Made by a program: the position numbers and the translations under genes. A stretch of DNA of 64,000 bases from Mycobacterium paraense (GTDB taxonomy: Bacteria; Actinomycetota; Actinomycetes; Mycobacteriales; Mycobacteriaceae). This document shows, one piece after another, positions 44,248 through 52,658 of this stretch (position 1 is the first letter of the stretch; each line of letters starts with the position of its first letter). The notes under the pieces are model-generated. The model searched no databases and was not told the origin of the DNA. It worked only from the letters and a program-made list of their open reading frames with translations. The stretch spans positions 248,001 to 312,000 of the forward strand of contig NZ_LQPM01000013.1 of NCBI RefSeq assembly GCF_002101815.1, written 5' to 3'.

Positions 44248-46014
44248 ATGACGCGGATGCGCACGGTCGACGCGGCCGTCAGGATTCTTCAGATCGAGGG
44301 CGCCACCCAGGCGTTCGGCCTGCCGGGTGCCGCGATCAACCCGTTCTACGCGGCGATGCGGGCCCACGGCGGGATCCGGCACGTGCTGGCCCGCCACGTC
44401 GAGGCCGCCAGCCACATGGCCGAGGGATACACCCGGGCCGCGCCCGGCAACATCGGCGTGTGCGTCGGCACCTCCGGGCCGGCGGGCACCGACATGATCA
44501 CCGGGTTGTATTCGGCCAGCGCGGATTCCATTCCCATCCTGGCGATCACCGGGCAGGCGCCGGTGAGCAGGCTGCACAAGGAGGACTTCCAGGCCGTCGA
44601 CATTGCGGCGATCGCGGCCCCGGTGACGAAGATGGCGATGACGGTGCTGGAGCCGGGCCAGGTGCCCGGCGCGTTCGCTCAGGCGTTTCACCTGATGCGC
44701 TCGGGACGCCCGGGGCCGGTGCTGATCGACCTGCCCATCGACGTTCAGCTGGCCGAGATCGACTTCGACCCAACGGCTTACGCACCGCTGCCCGTCTACA
44801 AACCCTGCGCCGGCCCGGCGCAGATCAACAAGGCCCTCGACATGCTGCAAACGGCGCGGCGTCCGCTCATCGTCGCCGGTGGGGGCATCATCAACGCCGA
44901 CGCGTGCGACCTGCTCGTCGAGCTGGCGGAGCTGCTCAACGTCCCCGTGGTGCCCACGCTGATGGGCTGGGGCGCCATTCCCGACGACCATCCGCTGGCG
45001 GCCGGGATGGTCGGGCTGCAGACCGCGCATCGTTACGGCAATGCCACCATGCTCGAATCCGATTTCGTGCTCGGGATCGGTAACCGTTGGGCCAACCGCC
45101 ACACCGGCGGGCTCGACACCTACCGCCGCGGCCGTCGTTTCGTGCACATCGACATCGAGCCCACCCAGATCGGCCGGGTGTTCGCGCCCGACCTCGGCAT
45201 CGTGTCCGACGCCAAGGCCGCGCTGGAGCTGATGGTGGCGCTCGCAACCGCGCGGGCCGCCGCGGGCACGATGCCGGACTGGAGCGACTGGGTCCGCGCC
45301 TGCCAGCACCGCAAGCAAACCCTGCACCGCAGGACCCACTTCGACGACGTGCCGATCAAGCCGCAGCGCGTCTACGAGGAGATGAACCGCGCCTTCGGCC
45401 GCAATGTCCGCTACGTCACCGCGATTGGGCTCTCACAGATCGCCGGGGGCCAGTTCCTGAACGTGTTCAAGCCGCGCCACTGGATCAACTGCGGCCAGGC
45501 GGGGCCGCTGGGATGGACGGTGCCCGCCGCCCTGGGCGTGGTCACCGCCGATCCCACCGCCGCGGTGGTCGGCCTGTCGGGCGACTACGACTTCCAATTC
45601 CTCATCGAAGAACTCGCCGTCGGCGCGCAGTTCAACCTGCCCTACGTCCACGTCGTGGTGAACAACTCCTACCTCGGGCTGATCCGCCAGGCCCAGCTTA
45701 ACTTCGACATGGACTACTGCGTCTCCCTCGCCTTCGACAACATCAACGCCCAGGAATCCGGCGACACCGACCTGCCCAAGGGATACGGCGTCGACCACCG
45801 CAGCGTCGTGGAAGGGCTGGGCTGCAAGGCCATTCAGGTCACCGAGCCGTCCGAGATCGGCCCGGCGCTGGGCCGGGCGCAGCAACTGGCGCGCGAGCAC
45901 AAGGTCCCCGTCGTCGTCGAGGTCTTCCTGGAACGGGTCACCAACATCGCGATGGGCACCGAGATCGACAACGTCACCGAGTACAACGAGCTCGCGACGG
46001 CGCCCGTCGACTGA
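44248..46014 (+). CDS. gcl: Glyoxylate carboligase (tartronate-semialdehyde synthase)
   Basis: The 588-residue ThDP enzyme condenses two glyoxylate to tartronate semialdehyde plus CO2. The diagnostic Val in place of the usual ThDP-activating Glu is present: Val51 in [16 protein letters not shown]. The middle region (about 200-345) has the FAD-type domain, and [37 protein letters not shown] carries the ThDP diphosphate motif. An alternative ATG lies two codons later. Four bp after glxR. Confidence 0.94.
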   Translation: MTRMRTVDAAVRILQIEGATQAFGLPGAAINPFYAAMRAHGGIRHVLARHVEAASHMAEGYTRAAPGNIGVCVGTSGPAGTDMITGLYSASADSIPILAITGQAPVSRLHKEDFQAVDIAAIAAPVTKMAMTVLEPGQVPGAFAQAFHLMRSGRPGPVLIDLPIDVQLAEIDFDPTAYAPLPVYKPCAGPAQINKALDMLQTARRPLIVAGGGIINADACDLLVELAELLNVPVVPTLMGWGAIPDDHPLAAGMVGLQTAHRYGNATMLESDFVLGIGNRWANRHTGGLDTYRRGRRFVHIDIEPTQIGRVFAPDLGIVSDAKAALELMVALATARAAAGTMPDWSDWVRACQHRKQTLHRRTHFDDVPIKPQRVYEEMNRAFGRNVRYVTAIGLSQIAGGQFLNVFKPRHWINCGQAGPLGWTVPAALGVVTADPTAAVVGLSGDYDFQFLIEELAVGAQFNLPYVHVVVNNSYLGLIRQAQLNFDMDYCVSLAFDNINAQESGDTDLPKGYGVDHRSVVEGLGCKAIQVTEPSEIGPALGRAQQLAREHKVPVVVEVFLERVTNIAMGTEIDNVTEYNELATAPVD

Positions 46015-46041
46015 TCGGCGCCTGCTTGCTGCCAACCGCAA

Positions 46042-46056
46042 TTTCGTGATACGAAA
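46042..46056. promoter_or_regulatory. IclR-type operator 4 (regulator promoter)
   Basis: TTTCGTGATACGAAA is a perfect 15-bp dyad (arms TTTCGT/ACGAAA around GAT), 47 bp upstream of the iclR-like ATG. It is the best copy of the TTTCGNAN... sites at 42279 and 42479, supporting autoregulation. Confidence 0.75.
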
Positions 46057-46103
46057 AAGCGCAGGCGGGATGACGGGCCCTCGGGGCTGGATCGGAAGCG
46101 GTG

Positions 46104-46883
46104 ATGGCTCGCGAGACCCACAAAAGCCGGGGTACGGGCGGCGTTCAGTCGGTGGAGCGGGCGTTCGAGCTGCTGGAGATCCTGGCGACCATGGGCGGAA
46201 CGGGCGCGCTCGGCGACCTCGCGGCGCGCGCCGACCTGCCGGCGCCGACGATCCACCGCCTCGCGCGCACCCTGCTGGGCATGGGCTACCTGCGGCAGCT
46301 GCCGAACCGCCATTACTCGTTGGGGCCCAAGCTGATCCGCCTCGGCGAGAGCGCTGCGCACCTCGTCGGGACGTGGTCGCGGCCCCACCTGCTCGAACTG
46401 GTCGAGCGCACCGGTGAGACGGCGAACATGGCGCTGATGGACAACGACATGGCCGTCTACGTCGCGCAGGTGCCCTCGCCGCACTCGATGCGGATGTTCA
46501 CCGAGGTCGGCCGCCGCGTGTACCCGCATTGCACCGGCGTCGGCAAGGCGCTGCTGATGCAGCTACCCAACGACGCGGTGCGCGCCCTGGTGTCGCGGAC
46601 GGGGATGCCCGCCTCGACCGAGAACTCGCACACGACCCCCGAGGAGCTGCTGTCCGACATCGAGCTGTGCCGGTCTCGGGGCTACGCCGTCGACGAGGGC
46701 GAGCAGGAGGTGGGCGTGCGCTGCTTCGCCGTGCCGGTGCCCGACGCGCCGTCGCTGACCGCGATCTCGATCTCGGGTCCCGCGGCCCGGGTCACGCTGA
46801 AATCCGCGACGGAGGTCACCCCGCTGCTCAAGCGGGTCGCCCGCGACATCGCCTCGGAGTTCGACAAGGAGGCGGCCGGCTAG
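46104..46883 (+). CDS. IclR-family transcriptional regulator of the glyoxylate module
   Basis: The 259-residue IclR protein has an N-terminal winged HTH (VERAFELLEILATMG, then LPAPTIHRLARTLLGMGYLRQL) and a C-terminal effector domain with AVYVAQVPSPHSMRMFTEVGRRVYPHCTGVGKALL and EEQEVGVRCFAVPVPD (near 200-215). Start ATG 46104 after GGAAGC; a GTG three bases earlier is possible. It lies just after gcl and a 15-bp dyad precedes it, the same type as those at glcD/hyi. Glyoxylate as effector is inference. The gene overlaps the HxlR gene end by 4 bp. Confidence 0.9.
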   Translation: MARETHKSRGTGGVQSVERAFELLEILATMGGTGALGDLAARADLPAPTIHRLARTLLGMGYLRQLPNRHYSLGPKLIRLGESAAHLVGTWSRPHLLELVERTGETANMALMDNDMAVYVAQVPSPHSMRMFTEVGRRVYPHCTGVGKALLMQLPNDAVRALVSRTGMPASTENSHTTPEELLSDIELCRSRGYAVDEGEQEVGVRCFAVPVPDAPSLTAISISGPAARVTLKSATEVTPLLKRVARDIASEFDKEAAG

Positions 46884-47194
46884 CTGCCGCGCGACGCACC
46901 GGCCTGGCGCCGGGCCCACCGCCTGGCCCACCGGCCCAGCGGTTCATAGGCCGCCAACAAGCTGCGGCCCTCCTCCGAGAGCCGATAGCCGTTGGTTCCC
47001 TTGCCGACGATGCCCGCCTCGCGCAGCTCGTGCAGCCGGCTGTTGAGCGCGCTGGCCGACACGCCGCCACAACGCTGCTGCAGTTGGCGAAACGTCAGCT
47101 CCTCCGAGCGCAATTCCCAGATGACCCGCATCGCCCACCGGCGCCCGAGCAGGTCCAGCAGGGCCATGATCGGTTCCTTCGAGCTTTCGGGCAC
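46880..47194 (-). CDS. HxlR-family winged-helix regulator
   Basis: The 104-residue HxlR-type regulator: LLDLLGRRWAMRVIWEL near residue 12, TFRQLQQRCGGVSASALNSRLHELREAGIVGK and a YRLSEEGRSLL wing. Divergent from an AhpD-like CxxC gene, with two inverted repeats in the 89-bp gap. HxlR proteins commonly sense quinones or electrophiles through a conserved Cys; Cys42 in QQRCGG may fill that role (inference). Confidence 0.89.
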   Translation of the reverse strand: MPESSKEPIMALLDLLGRRWAMRVIWELRSEELTFRQLQQRCGGVSASALNSRLHELREAGIVGKGTNGYRLSEEGRSLLAAYEPLGRWARRWARRQAGASRGS

Positions 47195-47223
47195 AGCAGC
47201 AGCCTAACTCCCCCGACCCCCTT

Positions 47224-47272
47224 GCGCTCTGATTTCCAGAGCGCTATCGTGGTGCTTCGATAATCAGAGCAC
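47224..47272. promoter_or_regulatory. Two palindromes between hxlR and AhpD-like gene
   Basis: A perfect inverted repeat GCGCTCTG-ATTTC-CAGAGCGC at 47224-47244 and a related imperfect repeat GTGCTTCGATAATCAGAGCAC at 47252-47272 (centre distance 28 bp). The left one lies 30 bp from the HxlR start; the right one ends 11 bp from the AhpD start. Likely HxlR operators. Confidence 0.85.
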
Positions 47273-47283
47273 GGAGGTGGGTC

Positions 47284-47868
47284 GTGTCGAGTCGAGTCCG
47301 CATCGCTCCGCTGGAGCCGCCCTACCCACCCGACACCGAGCGGCTGCTCGCCAAGTGGATGCCGCCCGGATCCGAAGTGCCGCCGTTGGCGTTGTTTCGG
47401 ACGCTGGCGGTGCACGACGAGCTCGCGGCGCGCATGCGCCCGCTGGGCGCCGGCATCCTGGGCAGCCGCCTGGTGGCGCCGCGGACGCGCGAGGTGCTGA
47501 TCGCCCGCACCTGTGCCCTGTGTGGCGCCGAGTACGAATGGGGCGTGCACGCGGCCGCCTTCGGTAGGCCGCTCGGCCTGACCGACGAGCAGCTGTTTTC
47601 CACCGTGCACGGCGGACCCGACGACCCCTGCTGGGATCCCCAGCAGCGCAACGTCATCCGGCTCGCCGACGATCTGGACCACACCAGCGCCATCTCCGAG
47701 CAGCTGTTCGACGACCTGCGCGCCGACTTCGACGACCGACAAATCCTCGAGCTGACCGCCACGGCCGGGTGGTATCACACCATCGCCTACCTCATCGGCG
47801 TCGCCGGCGTCGCGGCAGAGCCGTGGGCGCCGCGGTTCCCGGCTGCCGACGAGCGGCAGCACGCTTAG
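47284..47868 (+). CDS. AhpD/carboxymuconolactone decarboxylase-like CxxC protein
   Basis: The 194-residue protein of the AhpD/CMD superfamily has RTCALCGAEYEWGVHAAAFG (about 75-94), with Cys77, Cys80 and His89 forming the typical CxxCxxxH-type site, and an inward helix set DDLDHTSAISEQLFDDLRADF. Alkylhydroperoxide-linked or thiol-peroxidase activity is likely. GTG/ATG choice: the first codon is at 47284, following GGAGGTGG. Divergent from hxlR. Confidence 0.87.
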   Translation: MSSRVRIAPLEPPYPPDTERLLAKWMPPGSEVPPLALFRTLAVHDELAARMRPLGAGILGSRLVAPRTREVLIARTCALCGAEYEWGVHAAAFGRPLGLTDEQLFSTVHGGPDDPCWDPQQRNVIRLADDLDHTSAISEQLFDDLRADFDDRQILELTATAGWYHTIAYLIGVAGVAAEPWAPRFPAADERQHA

Positions 47869-48108
47869 CAGTTACCGCGCTGCTCACGCGGGGCTGGAGA
47901 GGGTGGTGACCGCACGCGGTGATTCAGGTTCTGGTCCGACTCTCAGGGGTGCATCGGACGGGGAACCTACGCGAGGCAGTGCTTCGGCGCTCAGGCCGAA
48001 CCTGCTCGATGCACCGGTGACCACCATGACGCCGTCATCCATATACCAAGCCATAGAACGCTGTCGAGCGGGCTGCGTGAAGTGGTATCGAGCTCGGTAA
48101 CACCAGCA

Positions 48109-48774
48109 TTATCGCGGCGTGTGGGCGGTCAGCAGAAACGCCGGTAGCTTCTCGAGCCCGTCGGCGTCCAGATCGAACTTGTAGCCTGAACGGGCTCGCG
48201 GCGCATGCGCGTGAATGAACGCCGGACGGATGTCGTCGACTCTCCAATGCCTGGAAACCGCTTCTCCCAGTTCGTTTCTGGTAACCAGATTAGGAATGGG
48301 ATATCCGGGGTCTTCTGGAAACGCGTCCTGCGTAAACGTCAGAATGTAAAGCGACGCGCCCGGTGCCGCCGCTCGGCGAATCGAATCCAGGTAATCGTCG
48401 CGCCGCGTTACCGGAAGCGCATGGAAAAGCGCGCTGTCAACGATGGTCGAAAACCGGCTGTCGTAACCGCTCAGGGTTGTGATGTCGGCAGACTGGAACG
48501 TTGCGTTGCACAGACGCCGTCTGCGGCCTTCCTCTGCGGCCTGGGCTATGGCGACCGCACTGCGGTCGATTCCGACGACGGTATAGCCCAAGGCCGCCAA
48601 GACGAGCGAAGTGTCACCGTATCCGCAGCCGGCGTCGAGCACATCGCCGCGGAAACCACCGTGCCTGACGAAGTCGGCGATTTGCGGCTGCGGCCGACCG
48701 ATGCCCCAGGGCGGCAGGCCACCAAAGATGCCATCTTGCATGTAGGCATCGTCCCAATCCATAAGTTCTGTCAT
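48109..48774 (-). CDS. Class I SAM-dependent methyltransferase
   Basis: The 221-residue methyltransferase has motif I DVLDAGCGYGDTSLVLAALG (about 44-63), acidic motif II GIDRSAVAIAQA, and motif III region FSTIVDSALFHALP (about 105-118). Start 48774 follows AAGGAG. The substrate is unknown. Isolated between the AhpD-like gene and the XRE regulator. The 240-bp gap 47869-48108 shows nothing identifiable. By eye this and the next genes are less GC-rich than the DosR region. Confidence 0.87.
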   Translation of the reverse strand: MTELMDWDDAYMQDGIFGGLPPWGIGRPQPQIADFVRHGGFRGDVLDAGCGYGDTSLVLAALGYTVVGIDRSAVAIAQAAEEGRRRRLCNATFQSADITTLSGYDSRFSTIVDSALFHALPVTRRDDYLDSIRRAAAPGASLYILTFTQDAFPEDPGYPIPNLVTRNELGEAVSRHWRVDDIRPAFIHAHAPRARSGYKFDLDADGLEKLPAFLLTAHTPR

Positions 48775-49000
48775 GGTTCTCCTTGGTCTAAACGGACACT
48801 CGCCACCCATGTTTCCGTTGCGGCCGGCCGGTATCCAGGCCGCAGTCATCCTCGGATTGGCCCTCACAGGTTCATACAGCGCAATGTCATTGAGACCGCG
48901 CTGCGTCGATTCCTGCACCAGCCGCCGAATCGCGAGAGGAGCGGAAATGTGAGCCCCGACTAAAGCCGCCCGAAATCTTCTGCGGCGCAACCCTGGTCAA

Positions 49001-49828
49001 CTAGGAGCGGCGTGCGAGGGTGGATAGCAAACGGAGGCCCTCCGCCGAGGATGTACCGGGCTCGGCGTAGTAGGCAATCATCGCCTGTTTCGAGTCCGGC
49101 AGCGCGAACACTCGGTAGCGCAACTCGAGCGGGCCCACCCGGGGGTGGTCGAACGGAGCCGTCCCGCTCGTCTTTTGCTTGACGTCCTGGCGCCCCCACA
49201 ATGCGCGGAATCGTCGGCTGCCAAGGCTGAGTTCGTCGATCAGCGACTGCAGTTCGGGATCGGTGGAGCGTGGATCGGCGATGTTGAAGCGAAGCCACGA
49301 CACAAGCATTGCGGTGACCTCTTCCCAGTTACGCACCCACGCAGGAAAGTTGGGTTCCATGAACGCGGTTCGCAGCTGGTTGAATCCCGGTGCGAAGTAT
49401 GGCAGGAGCGCGCGCGCCATCGGGTTGGCGGCCAGAATGTCCATGCGCTGGCCCTGCACGTACGCGGGGGTCAGGGGCCAATCGTCAATCAACGTCTGCA
49501 AGCCCGGTTCGGCTTTCTCGGCCGAAGCCACGAACCCCGGACGACGTCGTGCAGCAGATCGAGCCAAGTTGCGCATGTACTCGACGGCATCATCGCTGAG
49601 TTGTAGTGCGTTAGCGAGGCCCTCGAGCACCCGATCGGAAGGTTGGCGCTCCCGGCCTTGCTCGAGTCGCAGGTAGTAATCGGTGCTGATACCGGCCAGC
49701 ATCGCGACTTCCTCACGGCGCAAGCCGGCCACCCGCCGGCGTCCACCGTGGGGAAGCCCCACATCGGCGGGTTTCAACTGATCACGCCGGGCCCGAAGAA
49801 ACGCGGCCAGCGGTTGGTGATCAATCAT
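49001..49828 (-). CDS. XRE-family regulator with MmyB-like ligand domain
   Basis: The 275-residue regulator has an N-terminal HTH (GLRREEVAMLAGISTDYYLRLEQGRERQPSDRVLEGLANALQL, about 35-77) and a C-terminal MmyB-like PAS-related domain (NPMARALLPYF near 135; LGSRRFRALWGRQDV near 205). This type often controls a linked oxidoreductase. The next gene (49921, 92 bp, same strand) is upstream in transcription, and the two may be separate units. Confidence 0.88.
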   Translation of the reverse strand: MIDHQPLAAFLRARRDQLKPADVGLPHGGRRRVAGLRREEVAMLAGISTDYYLRLEQGRERQPSDRVLEGLANALQLSDDAVEYMRNLARSAARRRPGFVASAEKAEPGLQTLIDDWPLTPAYVQGQRMDILAANPMARALLPYFAPGFNQLRTAFMEPNFPAWVRNWEEVTAMLVSWLRFNIADPRSTDPELQSLIDELSLGSRRFRALWGRQDVKQKTSGTAPFDHPRVGPLELRYRVFALPDSKQAMIAYYAEPGTSSAEGLRLLSTLARRS

Positions 49829-49920
49829 CGTCGAAAAGCGCGGACCGATCCGATGTCACCACAGGTGAGCCATGCATCAGTTGGTTTGTCACCTCGAGTT
49901 GGGGCGGCACCGCGGTAACC

Positions 49921-51486
49921 TCACCGCGTGCTCCGGACGAACCCGCCAGGTTCGCCGGCATTATCGGCCCCGAGAGTAAGGAGCCGGTTGCGAGGCACCC
50001 GATGAACATCGGCTCGCCGAACCCGGCGTGTGCGCAGCCAAAATTCCAAGACGGGCTTGGGCCACAACAATGTATTTCGCCCCGTTGCGGCGTCCTGGTA
50101 CCAGCTGCGGCATCCTCCGGCTTGCCAGACCGTTGCGACCAGTTCGCGTTGGAGCTCTTCGTTGTAGCGGTCCTCGGCGGCGCGATCCACCTCCATCACG
50201 GCCGTGCCGCGTGCGTGTCGAAGACAGCGCGCCACATAGTTGGCCTGGGCCTCGATCATGAAGAGCTGCGAGTTGTGTCCGAGCCCCGTGTTCGGTCCAC
50301 ACATGAGGAACAAATTCGGGAAGCCGCTCACCAGCGTTCCAAGATAAGCTCGTGGCCCCGCGGACCAAGCCTGGTCCAGGAGCGTGCCGTCGCGGCCCCT
50401 GATCGGGATGAGGGTCATTGACCGTTGCGCGTCAAAGCCGGTTCCGTAGATCACCACGTCGGCTTCGACGAGCCGCCCGCTCGATGTGACCAACCCTTGG
50501 GGGGTTGCTCGTTCGATGGCGTCGGTGACCACCTCAACGTGCGGCTTACAGATGGCGGGATAGTAGTCACTGGAGATCAGCAGACGCTTGCAACCGATCT
50601 TGTAATCCGGTGTCAGCTTCGCCCGGAAGGCGGGATCGTGCACCTGTCGTTCGAGGTGCTTGAGCGCCATCTGATGCGTGGGCCGCATCGCCGACTCGTC
50701 GCCGAGGAAGCCTCTCGCCCGCTTCTCGTGCACCCAGAAGAGTTTTTGCCGTCGCCTCCAGCGGGCCAGCGCATTGCGCCGCATGCGCGCACGTTCCGCC
50801 TCGCTGAATCGACGATTACTTTTCGGCAGAATCCACGGCGGCGTACGTTGGAACACCGTCAGCTTCGCAACGTCGTCAACGATGGCGGGGATGAACTGTA
50901 TTGCGCTGGCACCGGTTCCGACGACAACGACGTTCTTGCCCCTGAGATCGACTCGATGGTCCCAGTGCGCGGAATGAAACGCCGAACCGGCGAATTGGCC
51001 GATGCCGGGCACGTCCGGGATCAGCGGATGATGAAGAAGCCCAACGGCGCTGACAAGATAGCGCGCCAAGAACTGCCTCCCGTCCTGGGTGGCGACGCGC
51101 CACCTGCAGGCCACATCGTCCCACTCTGCGGACGACACCAGACTGTGGAATCGAATGTGTTCGGCCAGCCCGAGGCGCCTGCTCGCGGCGCGCATGTAGT
51201 CCAGAATCTCGGGCTGGGGGGCGAACAACTGGTGCCAATTCGGGTTTTGCAGGAATGAGAATGAGTACAGTGGCGCCGGTATGTCGCACGCGCAGCCGGG
51301 ATAGGTGTTGTCCCGCCAAGTACCGCCGATCTCACCGGCTTGCTCGAGGATGACATACGAGCACCGCGTGAGTCGCGCGATCTTTGCTGCCGCGGCCATG
51401 CCCGAGAAGCCGGCACCGATGACGACTACATCATAGGCGATTTTGGAGTGCGAGGCGTCACCCACTGAGGCCTTCTTCCCTTGCAC
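49921..51486 (-). CDS. Baeyer-Villiger/FMO-type flavin monooxygenase
   Basis: The 521-residue class B flavoprotein monooxygenase has GAGFSGMAAAAKIAR (residue 23, FAD), GEIGGTWRDNTYPGCACDIPAPLYSFSF, the fingerprint FAGSAFHSAHWDH (FxGxxxHxxxW) and a NADP motif VVGTGASAIQFIPAI near 190. These enzymes insert oxygen into ketones or oxidise heteroatoms. 15 bp from the SDR at 51502, which precedes it on the same strand, giving a likely SDR-BVMO pair: alcohol to ketone, then ester. Confidence 0.9.
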   Translation of the reverse strand: MQGKKASVGDASHSKIAYDVVVIGAGFSGMAAAAKIARLTRCSYVILEQAGEIGGTWRDNTYPGCACDIPAPLYSFSFLQNPNWHQLFAPQPEILDYMRAASRRLGLAEHIRFHSLVSSAEWDDVACRWRVATQDGRQFLARYLVSAVGLLHHPLIPDVPGIGQFAGSAFHSAHWDHRVDLRGKNVVVVGTGASAIQFIPAIVDDVAKLTVFQRTPPWILPKSNRRFSEAERARMRRNALARWRRRQKLFWVHEKRARGFLGDESAMRPTHQMALKHLERQVHDPAFRAKLTPDYKIGCKRLLISSDYYPAICKPHVEVVTDAIERATPQGLVTSSGRLVEADVVIYGTGFDAQRSMTLIPIRGRDGTLLDQAWSAGPRAYLGTLVSGFPNLFLMCGPNTGLGHNSQLFMIEAQANYVARCLRHARGTAVMEVDRAAEDRYNEELQRELVATVWQAGGCRSWYQDAATGRNTLLWPKPVLEFWLRTRRVRRADVHRVPRNRLLTLGADNAGEPGGFVRSTR

Positions 51487-51501
51487 CGGCCTGATTTGGA
51501 T

Positions 51502-52263
51502 TCATCGGTGCAGCCCGATGGCGTTCAGCCCCGCACCGGCGTCGACGCGAAGGCTCTGGCCGGTGATCGCACCGGCGGCCGGCGACAGCAGAAACGCGAT
51601 GCTGGCCACGATTTCGTCTACCGAAACCAACCGCCGCAAGGCCGTGTTGGCTATCAGAGGGCGCCGAATATCATCGGGCATCGCCAGCACTTTGGGGGTC
51701 GCAATCAGCCCGGGGACGATGGCGTTGACCCGGATCCGTGCCTCGGCCCACTCGATGGCCAACGTGCGAACAAGCCCTAGAATGCCGGCTTTTGACGCCG
51801 CGTACGAGGCCTGGCCGGACAGCCCGTCGAGCGCCCCAATCGAGGAGACCATCACCAAGCTGGGGGCTTCGCTTTCTGCCAGGGCGCGGTACGCCGCCTG
51901 GGCCGTCCAGAATTGGCTGAGCAAATTCGTCGATACATCGTCGCGAAAGGCTTCGGCGGGAAAGCTGTGGGCTCGGTAGATGGTGGCAACGGCAGCGGCC
52001 GCGCCAACCAGGCAATCGAGCCCACCGAGTCGATCCACGGCCGCGTTGACGGCGCAATGGGCGGATCCCGCGTCAGACAAATCGGCTGCGACCAGCCGGT
52101 CACCGTCCGGTGCCGACCGGACCGCTTCAGGCCGGTCGATCCCGATCGCGGGACAACCAAGATCGCGGAACGCAGCCATGAGGGCTGCGCCCACTCCGCC
52201 CACCGCCCCGGTGACAATGACCTTCCGATCGCGGGTAGGTACCGGCGAAAGCAGTCCGTTCAC
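51502..52263 (-). CDS. SDR-family dehydrogenase
   Basis: The 253-residue classical SDR has VTGAVGGVGAALMAAF (residue 18), active site YAASKAG (Tyr/Lys present), SSIGALDG and PGLIATPKV. It oxidises an alcohol or reduces a ketone, most likely feeding or receiving the substrate of the adjoining monooxygenase. GTG start with GGAG 8 bases before. The 26-bp dyad element is about 230 bp upstream, and the hairpin at 52301 is 38 bp upstream. Confidence 0.9.
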   Translation of the reverse strand: MNGLLSPVPTRDRKVIVTGAVGGVGAALMAAFRDLGCPAIGIDRPEAVRSAPDGDRLVAADLSDAGSAHCAVNAAVDRLGGLDCLVGAAAAVATIYRAHSFPAEAFRDDVSTNLLSQFWTAQAAYRALAESEAPSLVMVSSIGALDGLSGQASYAASKAGILGLVRTLAIEWAEARIRVNAIVPGLIATPKVLAMPDDIRRPLIANTALRRLVSVDEIVASIAFLLSPAAGAITGQSLRVDAGAGLNAIGLHR

Positions 52264-52300
52264 GGTCTTAACTCCATAGCCTTGCTGTTGCAGATGCGCA

Positions 52301-52320
52301 GCACGACGGGTTGGTCGTGC
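52301..52320. promoter_or_regulatory. Perfect palindrome upstream of SDR-BVMO operon
   Basis: GCACGAC-GGGTTG-GTCGTGC, 38-57 bp before the SDR GTG. It could be an operator or a stem-loop in the mRNA leader; no T tract follows on the leftward strand. Confidence 0.55.
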
Positions 52321-52491
52321 CGAAGGTGTTTAACCCGATGCTTTATCCCGTCGCTGCGGACAGCTAAGGACGCGGGCGGCGGTGACCGCGACAAAGCCTT
52401 CGGGTAAGGCCGACCTACCGGCTCCCGTCAGACTTTCGTTCTGCCGGATGGCAGCGTATGCACTGCAGGGCCATCCGAACAGGGGGATTTG

Positions 52492-52517
52492 TGCCGTCCA
52501 TCCTTCAAAATCCGACA
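52492..52517. promoter_or_regulatory. 26-bp dyad element, copy A
   Basis: Left arm TGCCGTCCAT, right arm TCCGACA, with CCTTCAAAA between. Aligned base for base with copies B (58591) and C (59823) without gaps. Located 229 bp upstream of the SDR-BVMO pair. Confidence 0.7.
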
Positions 52518-52658
52518 TCGCCCAGCTCCGATGGCGGAAAGGTCGCCCGACGGCTGAAACGCCGACATGCCTTGGCGTGGAACCAGAGGGCGTGCGCGGC
52601 GGCCTGGAAGGTCGAGCAGGCGCCGCACGCGGTTTGGTCATACCCGTGCTCATAATGA

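Larger units (their letters stand above)
52264..52658. other. 395-bp intergenic region upstream of SDR-BVMO
   Basis: No convincing gene. It contains a perfect inverted repeat (arms GCACGAC/GTCGTGC around GGGTTG, 52301-52320) near the SDR promoter and copy A of the 26-bp dyad element (52492-52517). The leftward promoter for the SDR should be here. Several frames are open but overlap each other and lack family features. Confidence 0.6.
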
